A DNA stretch of 6,267 nucleotides from the NCBI GenBank assembly GCA_036508875.1, contig DATCGP010000035.1, positions 1 through 6,267 on the forward strand, written 5' to 3'. Source of the stretch: PALSA-660 sp036508875 (lineage in GTDB: Bacteria > Actinomycetota > Coriobacteriia > Anaerosomatales > PALSA-660). The position numbers were made by a program, and so were the translations under genes. Position 1 is the stretch's first letter, and each line of letters opens with the position of its first letter. The notes under the pieces were generated by a model. That model saw only the letters and a program-made list of their open reading frames with translations. It was not told where the DNA came from and made no database searches. Below are positions 1 through 5,955 of this stretch, one piece after another.

Positions 1-1526
1 GCGAGCAGCTTCCCGCCGCTCGCTGAGTCGTAGACGTCGGCCGAGCTCCACAGCACGGTCTTGATCTCACCGTCCGCGCGAAGGATCGATATCTCGGCGT
101 TCTCCAGGCTCTCGCCACGTCCCGCAAGTCCCATTTGTGCCAGCGACTCCTCACGGAACTCCGGCGGGAACAGCAGGTTGAGCGGCTGCCCAAGAACTTG
201 ATCAGCCGTGCGTTGCGCCAGCCGCTCGAACGCGTGGTTGAACCGCGTGATCCGCAAGTCCGCGTTCCACACGATGATCGGAGCGTTCGCGGAGTCGATC
301 AGGTTCTCGAGGAAGGATGCGGAGCGGCGCAGCTCCTCCTCGGCCTGCTTGCGCTCGGTGATGTCGCGCAGCAGGACCTGGATCGCCTTGACGCCTTGGT
401 CCAGGAACGGCGAGGCGGTGGCCTCGACGTCCACGGGCGTGCCGTCGAGCCTGACGATCCGCACCTCGACGAGCGGGACCTCCTCGCTGTCCACGCGGAT
501 GCGCTCGCGAACGAGCGAGCGGGAGGCGGGGTCGAATAGATCGAGGGCCGTCTTGCCGAGCAGATCCTCAGGTGACGAGGCCCCGAACAGCTTCGCGCAC
601 GCCGGGTTCGCGAGGAACACCTTGTCGTTGCGGTTCACGAAGATGGCCAGAGGCGAGCTCTCGGCCAGTGCGCGGAAACGAGCCTCGCTCTCCGCCAATT
701 CCTGCTCGGCCCGCTTGCGCTCGGTGATGTCGCGGGAGACGCCGAACACGGCGGTCACGTTATCGTTGTCCTTGATGGGCACGAGCATCGTCGCGATCCA
801 GGCCGAGCCGCTGGGATAGGTCAGCTCTGACTCGGCGTGCATGGACTCGCCCGACTCGAAGGCTCGGTCCAGGCTCAGCCCCATGGCAGCGGAGGTCTCC
901 GCGTCGAAGAGCTCCGTCCGAGACCTGCCGACAACGTCACCCGGGGACCGGCGAAGGGCCTGCGCAGCCGCGCTGTTGACGTAGCGGACACGGTCGTCGC
1001 GATCGATGATGAAGATGAGGTCCTGCGAGCTCTCGGTCAGCAGGCGGTAGCGTGCCTCGCTTTCCGCCAGTCCCTCCTCGGCCTGTTTGCGCTCGGTGAT
1101 GTCGCGCAGCAGGACCTGGATCGCCTTGACTCCCTGGTCGAGGAACGGCGAGGCGGTGGCCTCCACGTCCACGGGCGTGCCGTCGAGCCGGAGTATCCGC
1201 ACCTCGACCAGCGGAACCTCCTCGCTGTCCACGCGGATGCGCTCGCGAACGAGCGAGCGGGAGGCGGGGTCGAACAGGTCCAGGGCAGTTTTCCCGATCA
1301 GATTCTCGGGCGAGGGGGCCCCGAACAGCTTCGCGCACGCGGGGTTGGCCAAGACGACCTTCTTGTCGCGGCTGACGAAGATGGCGAGCGGAGAACTCTC
1401 CGCCAGGGCACGGAACCGTGCCTCGCTCTCCGCCAGTTCCTGCTCAGCCCGCTTGCGCTCGGTGATATCCGAATTGGTTCTCAGTGATCCCCCCCCCAGC
1501 GGGCCCTCCTGGAGCCGAACCGACAT
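1..1526 (-). CDS. Multi-PAS sensor protein, N-terminal part (C-terminus beyond left edge)
   Basis: The frame is open from ATG at 1526 to the left edge, so about 508 residues are visible with no stop. Four PAS modules follow one another, each separated by the DITERK-(R/Q)-AE(Q/E) linker typical of tandem PAS proteins. The linkers begin at residues 20, 142, 266 and 388. Modules 1 and 3 are about 93% identical in protein (SPLAIFV, NPACAKLFG, DGTPVDVEA motifs). Module 2 is different (DLIFIIDRDDRVRYVNSAA). Module 4 begins NAPIIVWNADLRITRFN and is cut by the edge. No signal peptide or membrane segment is visible, so the protein is probably cytosolic. PAS chains of this kind usually feed a histidine kinase, GGDEF/EAL or phosphatase domain; none is in the window, so the output is unknown. 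Frame support comes from the recognisable PAS sequence and GC-rich third positions. ATG 1526 is the only in-frame ATG after the stop at 1550-1548. It has no good ribosome site of its own and overlaps the stop of a short upstream ORF. The first 19 residues look like the tail of a lost PAS module. Confidence 0.9.
   Translation of the reverse strand, partial: MSVRLQEGPLGGGSLRTNSDITERKRAEQELAESEARFRALAESSPLAIFVSRDKKVVLANPACAKLFGAPSPENLIGKTALDLFDPASRSLVRERIRVDSEEVPLVEVRILRLDGTPVDVEATASPFLDQGVKAIQVLLRDITERKQAEEGLAESEARYRLLTESSQDLIFIIDRDDRVRYVNSAAAQALRRSPGDVVGRSRTELFDAETSAAMGLSLDRAFESGESMHAESELTYPSGSAWIATMLVPIKDNDNVTAVFGVSRDITERKRAEQELAESEARFRALAESSPLAIFVNRNDKVFLANPACAKLFGASSPEDLLGKTALDLFDPASRSLVRERIRVDSEEVPLVEVRIVRLDGTPVDVEATASPFLDQGVKAIQVLLRDITERKQAEEELRRSASFLENLIDSANAPIIVWNADLRITRFNHAFERLAQRTADQVLGQPLNLLFPPEFREESLAQMGLAGRGESLENAEISILRADGEIKTVLWSSADVYDSASGGKLL
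341..731 (-). repeat. Intragenic direct repeat, copy 2 (PAS module 3)
   Basis: This copy matches 1079-1469 at a constant offset of 738 bp, which is exactly 246 codons. By hand count there are 45 differences in 391 bases (about 88% identity). One stretch, 478-536, is identical over 59 bp to its partner. Changes cluster in the segment encoding the N-terminal half of the PAS fold (541-660), where several alter residues. It lies in the coding sequence of the multi-PAS protein and encodes PAS module 3 plus the following linker. Confidence 0.9.
1079..1469 (-). repeat. Intragenic direct repeat, copy 1 (PAS module 1)
   Basis: Partner of the repeat at 341-731; it encodes PAS module 1 and the linker into module 2. 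Similarity stops abruptly at the Asp codon of the first DITERK linker (1469). Bases beyond it do not match the bases beyond 731. The copies are in phase, so recombination between them would remove or add 246 codons without a frameshift. Confidence 0.9.
1489..1497 (-). repeat. G9 homopolymer near the start of the PAS gene
   Basis: Nine consecutive C on the plus strand are nine G in the coding strand, about 10 codons after the proposed ATG at 1526 (codons CTG GGG GGG GGA). A tract of this length is a candidate for replication slippage, which would throw the PAS frame out. It may equally be a chance run in GC-rich DNA or carry a base-count error. Confidence 0.5.
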
Positions 1527-1561
1527 CAAGCTGCGACAGCGCAGTACTCACCGATGCTCAT
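1526..1561 (-). CDS. Putative 11-residue leader ORF overlapping the PAS gene start
   Basis: ATG at 1561 opens a short frame encoding MSIGEYCAVAA. Its TGA stop overlaps the ATG of the PAS gene as TGATG, sharing one base. It has the best Shine-Dalgarno sequence in the window (GGAGGA within a G-rich run), 7 bases before its ATG, whereas the PAS ATG at 1526 has none. This is the classic layout for translational coupling: ribosomes load at the leader and reinitiate on the PAS gene. Peptide composition (no runs of one amino acid) does not suggest a typical biosynthetic attenuator. Alternatively it is the remnant left when the 5' part of a longer PAS gene was lost. Confidence 0.4.
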   Translation of the reverse strand: MSIGEYCAVAA

Positions 1562-1697
1562 AGAGTATCCTCCCCCCTTGTTCTTCCAACCCTTATCGCG
1601 GCCAACCTGGCGGGCGGCCCTTGCGGGGGTGGCAAGCAACCAAGGGCGTCGTCGCGCAGCGAACTTTCACAGGACTTCAGCACGGCTCAGCTTCCAG
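1562..1697 (-). other. 5' leader / upstream region of the PAS gene
   Basis: This stretch lies between the tRNA terminator and the leader ORF on the minus strand and contains no convincing gene in either direction. A promoter is expected here, because the terminator at 1698-1741 should block read-through from the tRNA, but I see no clear -35/-10 pair. Two mutually exclusive small hairpins are possible at 1617-1647: a 7-bp stem (1617-1623 with 1641-1647) and a 5-bp stem (1620-1624 with 1632-1636). I recognise no known riboswitch consensus. Confidence 0.4.
1568..1577 (-). promoter_or_regulatory. Strong ribosome binding site of the leader ORF
   Basis: The minus strand reads GGGGGGAGGA, ending 6 bases before the ATG at 1561. 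The GGAGG core is 7 bases from that ATG, close to the ideal distance. It lies 42 bases before the PAS ATG at 1526, too far to serve it directly. Confidence 0.55.
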
Positions 1698-1741
1698 AAC
1701 AAACAAGAAGGCCGGCAGTGTGGTGGACACCACTGCCGACC
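1698..1741 (-). terminator. Intrinsic terminator downstream of tRNA-Asp
   Basis: The minus strand forms a strong hairpin from the inverted repeat at 1710-1741: GGTCGGCAGT pairs with ACTGCCGGCC with one G-U pair, plus a short inner GGT/ACC stem across a two-base bulge. It is followed by the T-rich run TTCTTGTTTGTT (1709-1698). It begins about 12 bases after the CCA end of the tRNA, which suits ending that transcript. On the plus strand no equivalent T run follows the hairpin. Confidence 0.8.
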
Positions 1742-1753
1742 GGCGGTTTCATA

Positions 1754-1830
<77 letters not shown>

Positions 1831-1848
1831 ATGTTCGAGAGCAGACGG

Positions 1849-1877
1849 ATTCTATCTACACCGCGCGGCTTTGTCCA
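1849..1877 (-). promoter_or_regulatory. Sigma-70-type promoter of tRNA-Asp
   Basis: On the minus strand a -35 element TGGACA (1877-1872) is separated by exactly 17 bases from a -10 element TAGAAT (1854-1849). Both are one or two changes from consensus. Transcription would start near 1842, about a dozen bases before the mature 5' end at 1830, as is usual for tRNA genes processed by RNase P. Confidence 0.75.
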
Positions 1878-2003
1878 CCGCGAGCCGGCGGGCGAGTCGG
1901 CGGCACGCGGCCGGACGGGGTTCTCCCTCCCCATCGCCTGCCGCATACTGTTCTGGGGCACACATCGTTCGACGGACCATGCCAAGCAACGGGGGCAACG
2001 ACC
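1878..2003 (+). promoter_or_regulatory. Upstream region of the cobalamin-protein/ABC operon
   Basis: This is the divergent spacer between the tRNA-Asp promoter and the operon, with no convincing gene. The operon promoter must lie here or overlap the tRNA promoter. A possible -10 is CATACT at 1944-1949, but the matching -35 position (about 1921-1926, TTCTCC) is poor, so the call is weak. The only ribosome-site candidate for the ATG at 2004 is a G-rich run at 1991-1995, 8 bases upstream. I see no obvious operator palindrome. Confidence 0.3.
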
Positions 2004-2654
2004 ATGGGCGCAACGATCCCGGAGGCGGATCTAGGCGGCGAGCTGCGCCGGCGCCTGGACATGTATCTAGCCGCGCGCGACAAGCCAGGCGCCGTCGGGG
2101 CGGTCCTCGAGACCGTCGAAAGCGGAGCGCTCTCGATCCAGCAGACGTACGCCGTACTCGGGACCCTGCTCACCGACGTCGGGGCTCGCTGGCAGATTGG
2201 CGAGACCTGCGTCTGGGAAGAGCACCTCGCCTCGGCCACCATCAGGACGATCGTCGAGGCGCTGTATCCGCGGGTCAGCGCGCTCGCACAGGTCCGCGGG
2301 CACGATCGCGGCACGGTCCTGCTCACCTGCCCGCCCCACGAGGCGCACGACCTCGGCCTGCGGATGCTCACCGACCGGCTGGAGATTGCGGGGTGGCGCG
2401 TGTTCTTTCTCGGCGCGGACACGCCGACCTCGGACATCGTCCTCGCCGCCACCGCACTCGGAGCCGATGCCGTGGTGCTCAGCCTCAGCACGCACTTCCA
2501 CCGGGTGGCGTTCCGGTCGCTTCTGGCCGAGCTCCACGAGGCGCTGCCCGGTGTCCGTATCCTTGCCGGCGGTCCTGCGGTGCCGCTCGGCGCGCACGGA
2601 ATCCCGGAAGCCGACCTGTTCGACTCCGCCGGACTCCTCGGGCCGGGAGAGTAG
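2004..2654 (+). CDS. Stand-alone cobalamin (B12)-binding protein, W-x9-EH photoreceptor type
   Basis: 216 residues. Residues 12-95 look like the helical B12-binding_2 cap domain, containing W63 followed nine residues later by E73-H74. This W-x9-EH signature is known from CarH/LitR-type proteins, where it covers the upper face of adenosylcobalamin. Residues 103-210 are a Rossmann-like B12-binding domain: TVLLTCPPHEAHDLG with the ExHxxG motif (E113, H115, G118), H115 being the expected lower cobalt ligand, then FLGADTP (136-141), VVLSLST (157-163) and ILAGGPAV (186-193). CarH has an N-terminal MerR DNA-binding domain; this protein has none, so it cannot act as that repressor alone. The residue after the Trp is Gln64, not the His used by CarH for its light-state bis-His adduct. 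It is first in a tight operon with an ABC permease and ATPase. Alternatives: a corrinoid carrier for a methyltransferase (MtaC/MtbC-like), or a partner protein in signalling. ATG 2004 is chosen because the fold begins directly after it; the ribosome site is weak. Confidence 0.88.
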   Translation: MGATIPEADLGGELRRRLDMYLAARDKPGAVGAVLETVESGALSIQQTYAVLGTLLTDVGARWQIGETCVWEEHLASATIRTIVEALYPRVSALAQVRGHDRGTVLLTCPPHEAHDLGLRMLTDRLEIAGWRVFFLGADTPTSDIVLAATALGADAVVLSLSTHFHRVAFRSLLAELHEALPGVRILAGGPAVPLGAHGIPEADLFDSAGLLGPGE

Positions 2655-2656
2655 GC

Positions 2657-3799
2657 GTGCTGCCGCTCAGGATCGCCTGGAGGTTCGTCCGAACCTCGCG
2701 GGCCCAATCAGCGCTCATCATCATCGGGATCGCCGTCGGCATCGCGGTTCAGATCTTCGTCGGTTCGCTGATCACCTCGCTGCAGGCGTCGCTGATCGAC
2801 ACGACGATCGGGTCCAGTCCACACATCACGCTAGCCGACCCGAAGGATGGGCAGCCGGTCGTCTACACGCCGCGCATGCAGACCATGCTCGCCTCGGCAG
2901 CTGGGGTGACGTCCGTCGCGCCGACGCGGCAACTTCCGACTCTCTACGTCAACGGCTCGGACAAGGTCCCGCTCACCCTCATCGGCGCGACGCTGCCCGA
3001 GCTCGACGGCATCTACCACATCGCGTCCAAGGTCACAGCCGGGACCGCGTCACTTCGCATCGGAGAGGTGATCGTCGGCAAGGACCTCGCGGTCAAGTAC
3101 TCCCTGAAGCCCGGGAACCCGCTGCCCGTCCTGACGGGAAGCTCGAAGACGTCGCTGCACGTGTCGGCGATCGTCGACCTGGGAGCGAGCGCCGCCAACC
3201 TGCGACAGGTATTCACGGGCCCAGACTATCCGCGCGGCCAGCTCGGCTACCGCGCCGACCAATACACCGACGTCGAAGTGCAGCTTTCCGACCCGTTCCA
3301 GTCGAAGCCGCTTGCGGCCGACTGGACCCAGCGGTTGCCCGGCGTGAAGGTCTCGGAATGGCAAGCGGACAACAAGGACCTGCTGGGCGGCCTGCAGGCG
3401 CAGTCGGGCTCCTCCCTGATGATCCAGGTGTTCGTGCTCGTGGCGGTGGCCCTCGGCATCGCGTCGACGCTCGCCATCTCGGCGGTGCAGAAGTCGCGGC
3501 AGATCGGCATCCTGAAGGCGCTCGGCATGGCAGACGCCCGCACCGGACGCATCTTCTTCGCGGAAGCGATGATCTTGGGGGTGTCCGGGACCGGGCTCGG
3601 AGTGATCGTCGGGTACCTGCTCATCGCCGGCTTCACCCTGGGAACGAAGAACAGTCCGAGCGCGTTCCCGATCATCCCTCAACCGGGGTTCATCGCGATC
3701 TCCGCGGGAATCGGCATCCTTGTGGCGCTGCTCTCCTCTCTCATCCCGATCCGGAAGACGACCCGGCTCGACCCGATCGAGGTGATCCAGAATGGCTGA
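2657..3799 (+). CDS. ABC transporter permease, MacB/LolC (FtsX) family
   Basis: 380 residues, starting at GTG 2657. The start is chosen because GGGAG lies 7 bases upstream, the first membrane helix follows directly, and it is 2 bases after the stop of the preceding gene. Four predicted membrane segments: about 18-38 (ALIIIGIAVGIAVQIFVGSL), 255-278, 308-332 and 350-373. Between the first and second is an extracytoplasmic MacB_PCD-like domain (about 40-250). The C-terminal part is a typical FtsX domain: QKSRQIGILKALGMADARTG (278-297) is the cytoplasmic coupling region that docks on the ATPase, and it ends TTRLDPIEVIQNG, the usual family ending. This family drives mechanotransmission or extrusion of lipoproteins, peptides or drugs from the outer leaflet or periplasm rather than import; the substrate here cannot be told. 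The frame is open far upstream to about 1871, but that part is an accidental open frame over the preceding gene. Confidence 0.93.
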   Translation: MLPLRIAWRFVRTSRAQSALIIIGIAVGIAVQIFVGSLITSLQASLIDTTIGSSPHITLADPKDGQPVVYTPRMQTMLASAAGVTSVAPTRQLPTLYVNGSDKVPLTLIGATLPELDGIYHIASKVTAGTASLRIGEVIVGKDLAVKYSLKPGNPLPVLTGSSKTSLHVSAIVDLGASAANLRQVFTGPDYPRGQLGYRADQYTDVEVQLSDPFQSKPLAADWTQRLPGVKVSEWQADNKDLLGGLQAQSGSSLMIQVFVLVAVALGIASTLAISAVQKSRQIGILKALGMADARTGRIFFAEAMILGVSGTGLGVIVGYLLIAGFTLGTKNSPSAFPIIPQPGFIAISAGIGILVALLSSLIPIRKTTRLDPIEVIQNG

Positions 3800-4517
3800 C
3801 GCGCTGATCGTCGCCGACGGCCTCGGACGCACCTACGCGGGCGCGGTCCCCACGGTCGCCCTCGAAGGGGTGTCGTTCACGTTGGAAGCCGGCGAGTTCG
3901 CGGCGATCGTCGGACGCTCCGGGTCCGGCAAGTCGACCCTGCTCAACCTCATCGGCCTGCTGGACACTCCGACGCACGGGTCTCTCGTGCTGAGGGACCG
4001 CGACGTGTCGCGGATCGGCGGGGTCGAGAGGGCGTCCCTCCGCAACGAGCTGATCGGGTTCGTCTTCCAGTACCACCACCTGCTTCCCGAGTTCTCAGTG
4101 CGCGAGAACGTCGCGATGCCCGCTCTGATCGCCGGCAAGCGGCTCGACGCCGAGCTGACGAAGCGAGTGGACGAGACGCTAGATGTGCTCGGCCTCGGCG
4201 GTCTGGGCGCCAAGGGCGCGAACGACCTTTCGGGCGGACAGAAGCAGCGTGTGGCGATCGGCCGGGCGCTCATGAACCGGCCACCGCTGATCCTGGCTGA
4301 CGAACCAACCGGCAACCTCGACACCGAGAGCACCGATGCGGTCTATGAGCTGTTCCGGAAGGTGAACCGCGAGTGGGGCACGGCGTTCCTCATCGTCACC
4401 CACGACCAGGAGATCGCTTCGATGACCGACCGCATCCTCGAGATCGCGGACGGGCACCTGAAGCAGGACGTCCGCAACGAGTTCGCGAAGCCGTCCCGGG
4501 GGTCGCGGGCGGTTTGA
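3792..4517 (+). CDS. ABC transporter ATP-binding protein, LolD/MacB family
   Basis: 241 residues with a full set of ATPase motifs: Walker A GRSGSGKST (41-49), Q-loop Q93, signature LSGGQ (146-150), Walker B LILADE (166-171, catalytic E171), D-loop NLD (175-177) and switch H204. The sequence FVFQYHHLLPEFSVRENV (90-107) is characteristic of the LolD/MacB/FtsE branch, which matches the adjacent permease. It hydrolyses ATP on the cytoplasmic side; two copies would pair with two permease subunits. The ATG at 3792 overlaps the permease stop by 8 bases, and a good ribosome site GAGGTGAT (3779-3786) lies inside the permease coding end, so translation is probably coupled. The last dozen or so residues (from about 230) are a basic tail beyond the conserved domain. 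Only 34 bases separate it from the convergent gene downstream. Confidence 0.96.
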   Translation: MADALIVADGLGRTYAGAVPTVALEGVSFTLEAGEFAAIVGRSGSGKSTLLNLIGLLDTPTHGSLVLRDRDVSRIGGVERASLRNELIGFVFQYHHLLPEFSVRENVAMPALIAGKRLDAELTKRVDETLDVLGLGGLGAKGANDLSGGQKQRVAIGRALMNRPPLILADEPTGNLDTESTDAVYELFRKVNREWGTAFLIVTHDQEIASMTDRILEIADGHLKQDVRNEFAKPSRGSRAV

Positions 4518-4527
4518 CCCTCCCGCA

Positions 4528-4539
4528 CCGCGATCGCGG
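4528..4539. repeat. 12-bp perfect palindrome in the convergent spacer
   Basis: CCGCGATCGCGG lies between the convergent ATPase gene and the minus-strand 138-residue gene, in a spacer of 34 bases. It could form a small hairpin on either transcript but has no T run after it, so it is not a standard intrinsic terminator. It may simply be chance in GC-rich DNA. Confidence 0.35.
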
Positions 4540-4551
4540 CGCCGGGACCGC

Positions 4552-4968
4552 CTACCAGGTCGCGGAGTCCCGCGCGAGAACGACCTTCACCGTGAAGCCG
4601 TGCCGGTGTGCGACCTCCTCGACGTGGGCCAGCTGGGTGCCGTAGCCCCACTCCCACGAGGTCGAGCCCGGCCCCACCGCCGACTCCGCCTTGGATCCGG
4701 AGTCCTTCTTCCCGGACGGTGCGTACGCCTCTGGCACGGACCTGTCCTTCAGGTCCTCCCAGAAGTAGACGGTGCGATCCGCCTCGACGGCCTTGAGCGC
4801 GGCCGAGTACTCAATGCGCTTGGAGTCCATCCCCCACGTCCCGTGGACCGGGTTGCTCTCGATGACCATGTCGGTGTCCGTGCCCGGCGCCGCCGTGTAC
4901 GCGGGGTTCGACGCGAACGTGGCCGTCAGGTCGGTCAGGAACGCGGTCCGGCTTGGCTCGAGGCCCAT
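4552..4968 (-). CDS. Hypothetical protein, 138 residues
   Basis: I do not recognise this protein. ATG 4968 is preceded by AAGGGGAAG, a plausible ribosome site at suitable distance, and the reading frame shows strong GC at third positions. The protein looks soluble and has no signal peptide or membrane segment. It begins MGLEPSRTAFLTDLTATFAS. Its middle is IEYSAALKAVEADRTVYFWEDLKDRS (52-77), reading like an alternation of helix and strand. A Ser/Lys/Gly-rich flexible stretch follows (about 85-103: SGKKDSGSKAE), then an aromatic motif SWEWGYG (104-110) and a closing helix-strand, EEVAHRHGFTVKVVL (117-131). It lies 40 bases downstream of the DUF72 gene on the same strand, so co-transcription is likely. 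The frame stays open upstream to 5679, but that region belongs to the DUF72 gene in another frame. Confidence 0.75.
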   Translation of the reverse strand: MGLEPSRTAFLTDLTATFASNPAYTAAPGTDTDMVIESNPVHGTWGMDSKRIEYSAALKAVEADRTVYFWEDLKDRSVPEAYAPSGKKDSGSKAESAVGPGSTSWEWGYGTQLAHVEEVAHRHGFTVKVVLARDSATW

Positions 4969-5008
4969 CTGCTTCCCCTTAGTTCGTGTGGAGCGGCCTT
5001 TGCGGGCG

Positions 5009-5953
5009 TCAGAACAGCGTCGCGGGCACGTCGCTCTCGCCTTCGGGAGCGACGACGTGCTCGCCCAGGATCGTGGCGATCTCGGCCGCGTTGCGCTGAG
5101 CGTAGTCGTACCTGTTGTTGTTGAACAACACGAACGTCTCATCGGCGTGCGCTGCCAGTTCCTGAATGGGCGGGACCCATTCTTCCAGTTCTGCGGTCGA
5201 GTAGAGGTAATCGAATCGGTCAGCGGCGGTCTTGCCCTTCGCGAACCAGGTGTCGGCGTTGCGTCCGTGGAACCGCACGTACGCCCAGTCGCTCGTGACC
5301 TCGGGGACCGGCGGCATCGTCGAGTGGGTCGGGAACTGGGGGCTGTCCACGGTGACGTACGACAGATGGCGCTCGCGTAGGAACGCGAGCGTCGCGTCCA
5401 GCCGTCCCGGCGCGACCCACGACGGGTGGCGGAACTCGACCAGAGTGCGATACCCCTTGAGCTTGTCCGCCACATAGTCGAGATAGTCGAGGTTGCGGCG
5501 GGTGACATCGGGGCCGGCCGCCGTGAAGTACGGGGGGAACTGCATGAGGATGCCGCCCAGCTTGCCCGCGTGGCGAAGGGGCTCGATGGCGTCGAGGAAT
5601 AGGTCGAACGCCGCGTCGACCATGTCCGGATGCGCTCCGCGTACCCGGCCCCGCTCCTGCGTGAAGGGATAGTCCGCAAGCTCCGGGGGCAGCGAGCGGA
5701 CGTCGACCTCGTGCCTGGTCATCAGCCCGTACGCTTTCACGTGGAAGATGAAGTGCTGCGGCGTCCGCTCGGCCCAGCCCTCGGCATACCTCCGCTGTGG
5801 GATCGCGTAGTAGGACGAGTCGACCTCTACGGTGTCGAACTTCGAGGCGTAGTAGCGCAGCCGCTGCTCGGGCGTTGAGACCCCCCGCGGATACCAGAGG
5901 TCGACCATCGTCTTCTCGGTCCAGGAGCAGGTACCAACGTGCACGTGTCCCAT
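5009..5953 (-). CDS. DUF72 (YecE-type) family protein
   Basis: 314 residues, a normal full length for the family, which adopts a TIM-barrel fold. Motifs seen in order: GTCSW (7-11, usually GTSGW or similar), FDTVEVDSSYY (39-49), FIFHVKAYGLMTRH (68-81), GGILMQFPPYF (133-143), TLVEFRHPSW (170-179), YVRFHGRN (225-232) and VLFNNN (275-280, the family's usual F-N-N-x pattern near the end). The biochemical role of DUF72 proteins is not established, so no reaction is assigned. ATG 5953 puts the first barrel strand at residue 3, as expected. Its ribosome site GGAGG (5970-5966) is 12 bases away, longer than usual, and can pair with the spacer in a small hairpin. It is probably the first or second gene of a minus-strand unit with the 138-residue gene (40 bp downstream) and possibly the right-edge gene (73 bp upstream). 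Confidence 0.94.
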   Translation of the reverse strand: MGHVHVGTCSWTEKTMVDLWYPRGVSTPEQRLRYYASKFDTVEVDSSYYAIPQRRYAEGWAERTPQHFIFHVKAYGLMTRHEVDVRSLPPELADYPFTQERGRVRGAHPDMVDAAFDLFLDAIEPLRHAGKLGGILMQFPPYFTAAGPDVTRRNLDYLDYVADKLKGYRTLVEFRHPSWVAPGRLDATLAFLRERHLSYVTVDSPQFPTHSTMPPVPEVTSDWAYVRFHGRNADTWFAKGKTAADRFDYLYSTAELEEWVPPIQELAAHADETFVLFNNNRYDYAQRNAAEIATILGEHVVAPEGESDVPATLF

Positions 5954-5955
5954 GC

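Noticed and set aside
135..1563. Several plus-strand open frames across the left part of the window
   Set aside because: They lie antisense to the multi-PAS coding sequence. Their translations are Arg/Ser-rich and resemble no family, while the minus strand gives continuous PAS modules.
1562..1697. c-di-GMP or cobalamin riboswitch upstream of the PAS gene
   Set aside because: No conserved core of either class could be found on the minus strand; only short, non-specific stems are present.
1871..2656. 5' extension of the ABC permease frame up to 1871
   Set aside because: The translated extension is Arg/Pro-rich and unlike the family, and it overlaps the cobalamin-binding gene, which has clear motifs. 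The permease fold begins at GTG 2657 with a ribosome site.
1856..2707. Minus-strand 283-residue open frame opposite the cobalamin-binding gene
   Set aside because: Low-complexity Ser/Arg/Pro translation without family features, antisense to a well-supported gene.
3050..3832. Minus-strand 260-residue open frame opposite the permease
   Set aside because: Charged, repetitive translation typical of an antisense frame in GC-rich coding DNA.
4518..4551. Possible bidirectional terminator between convergent genes
   Set aside because: A short palindrome is present but there is no T run in either direction, so a terminator cannot be supported.
4969..5679. Upstream extension of the 138-residue protein frame to a start at 5679
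   Set aside because: The extension overlaps the DUF72 gene in another frame and translates to Ser/Arg/Thr-rich nonsense; ATG 4968 has its own ribosome site.
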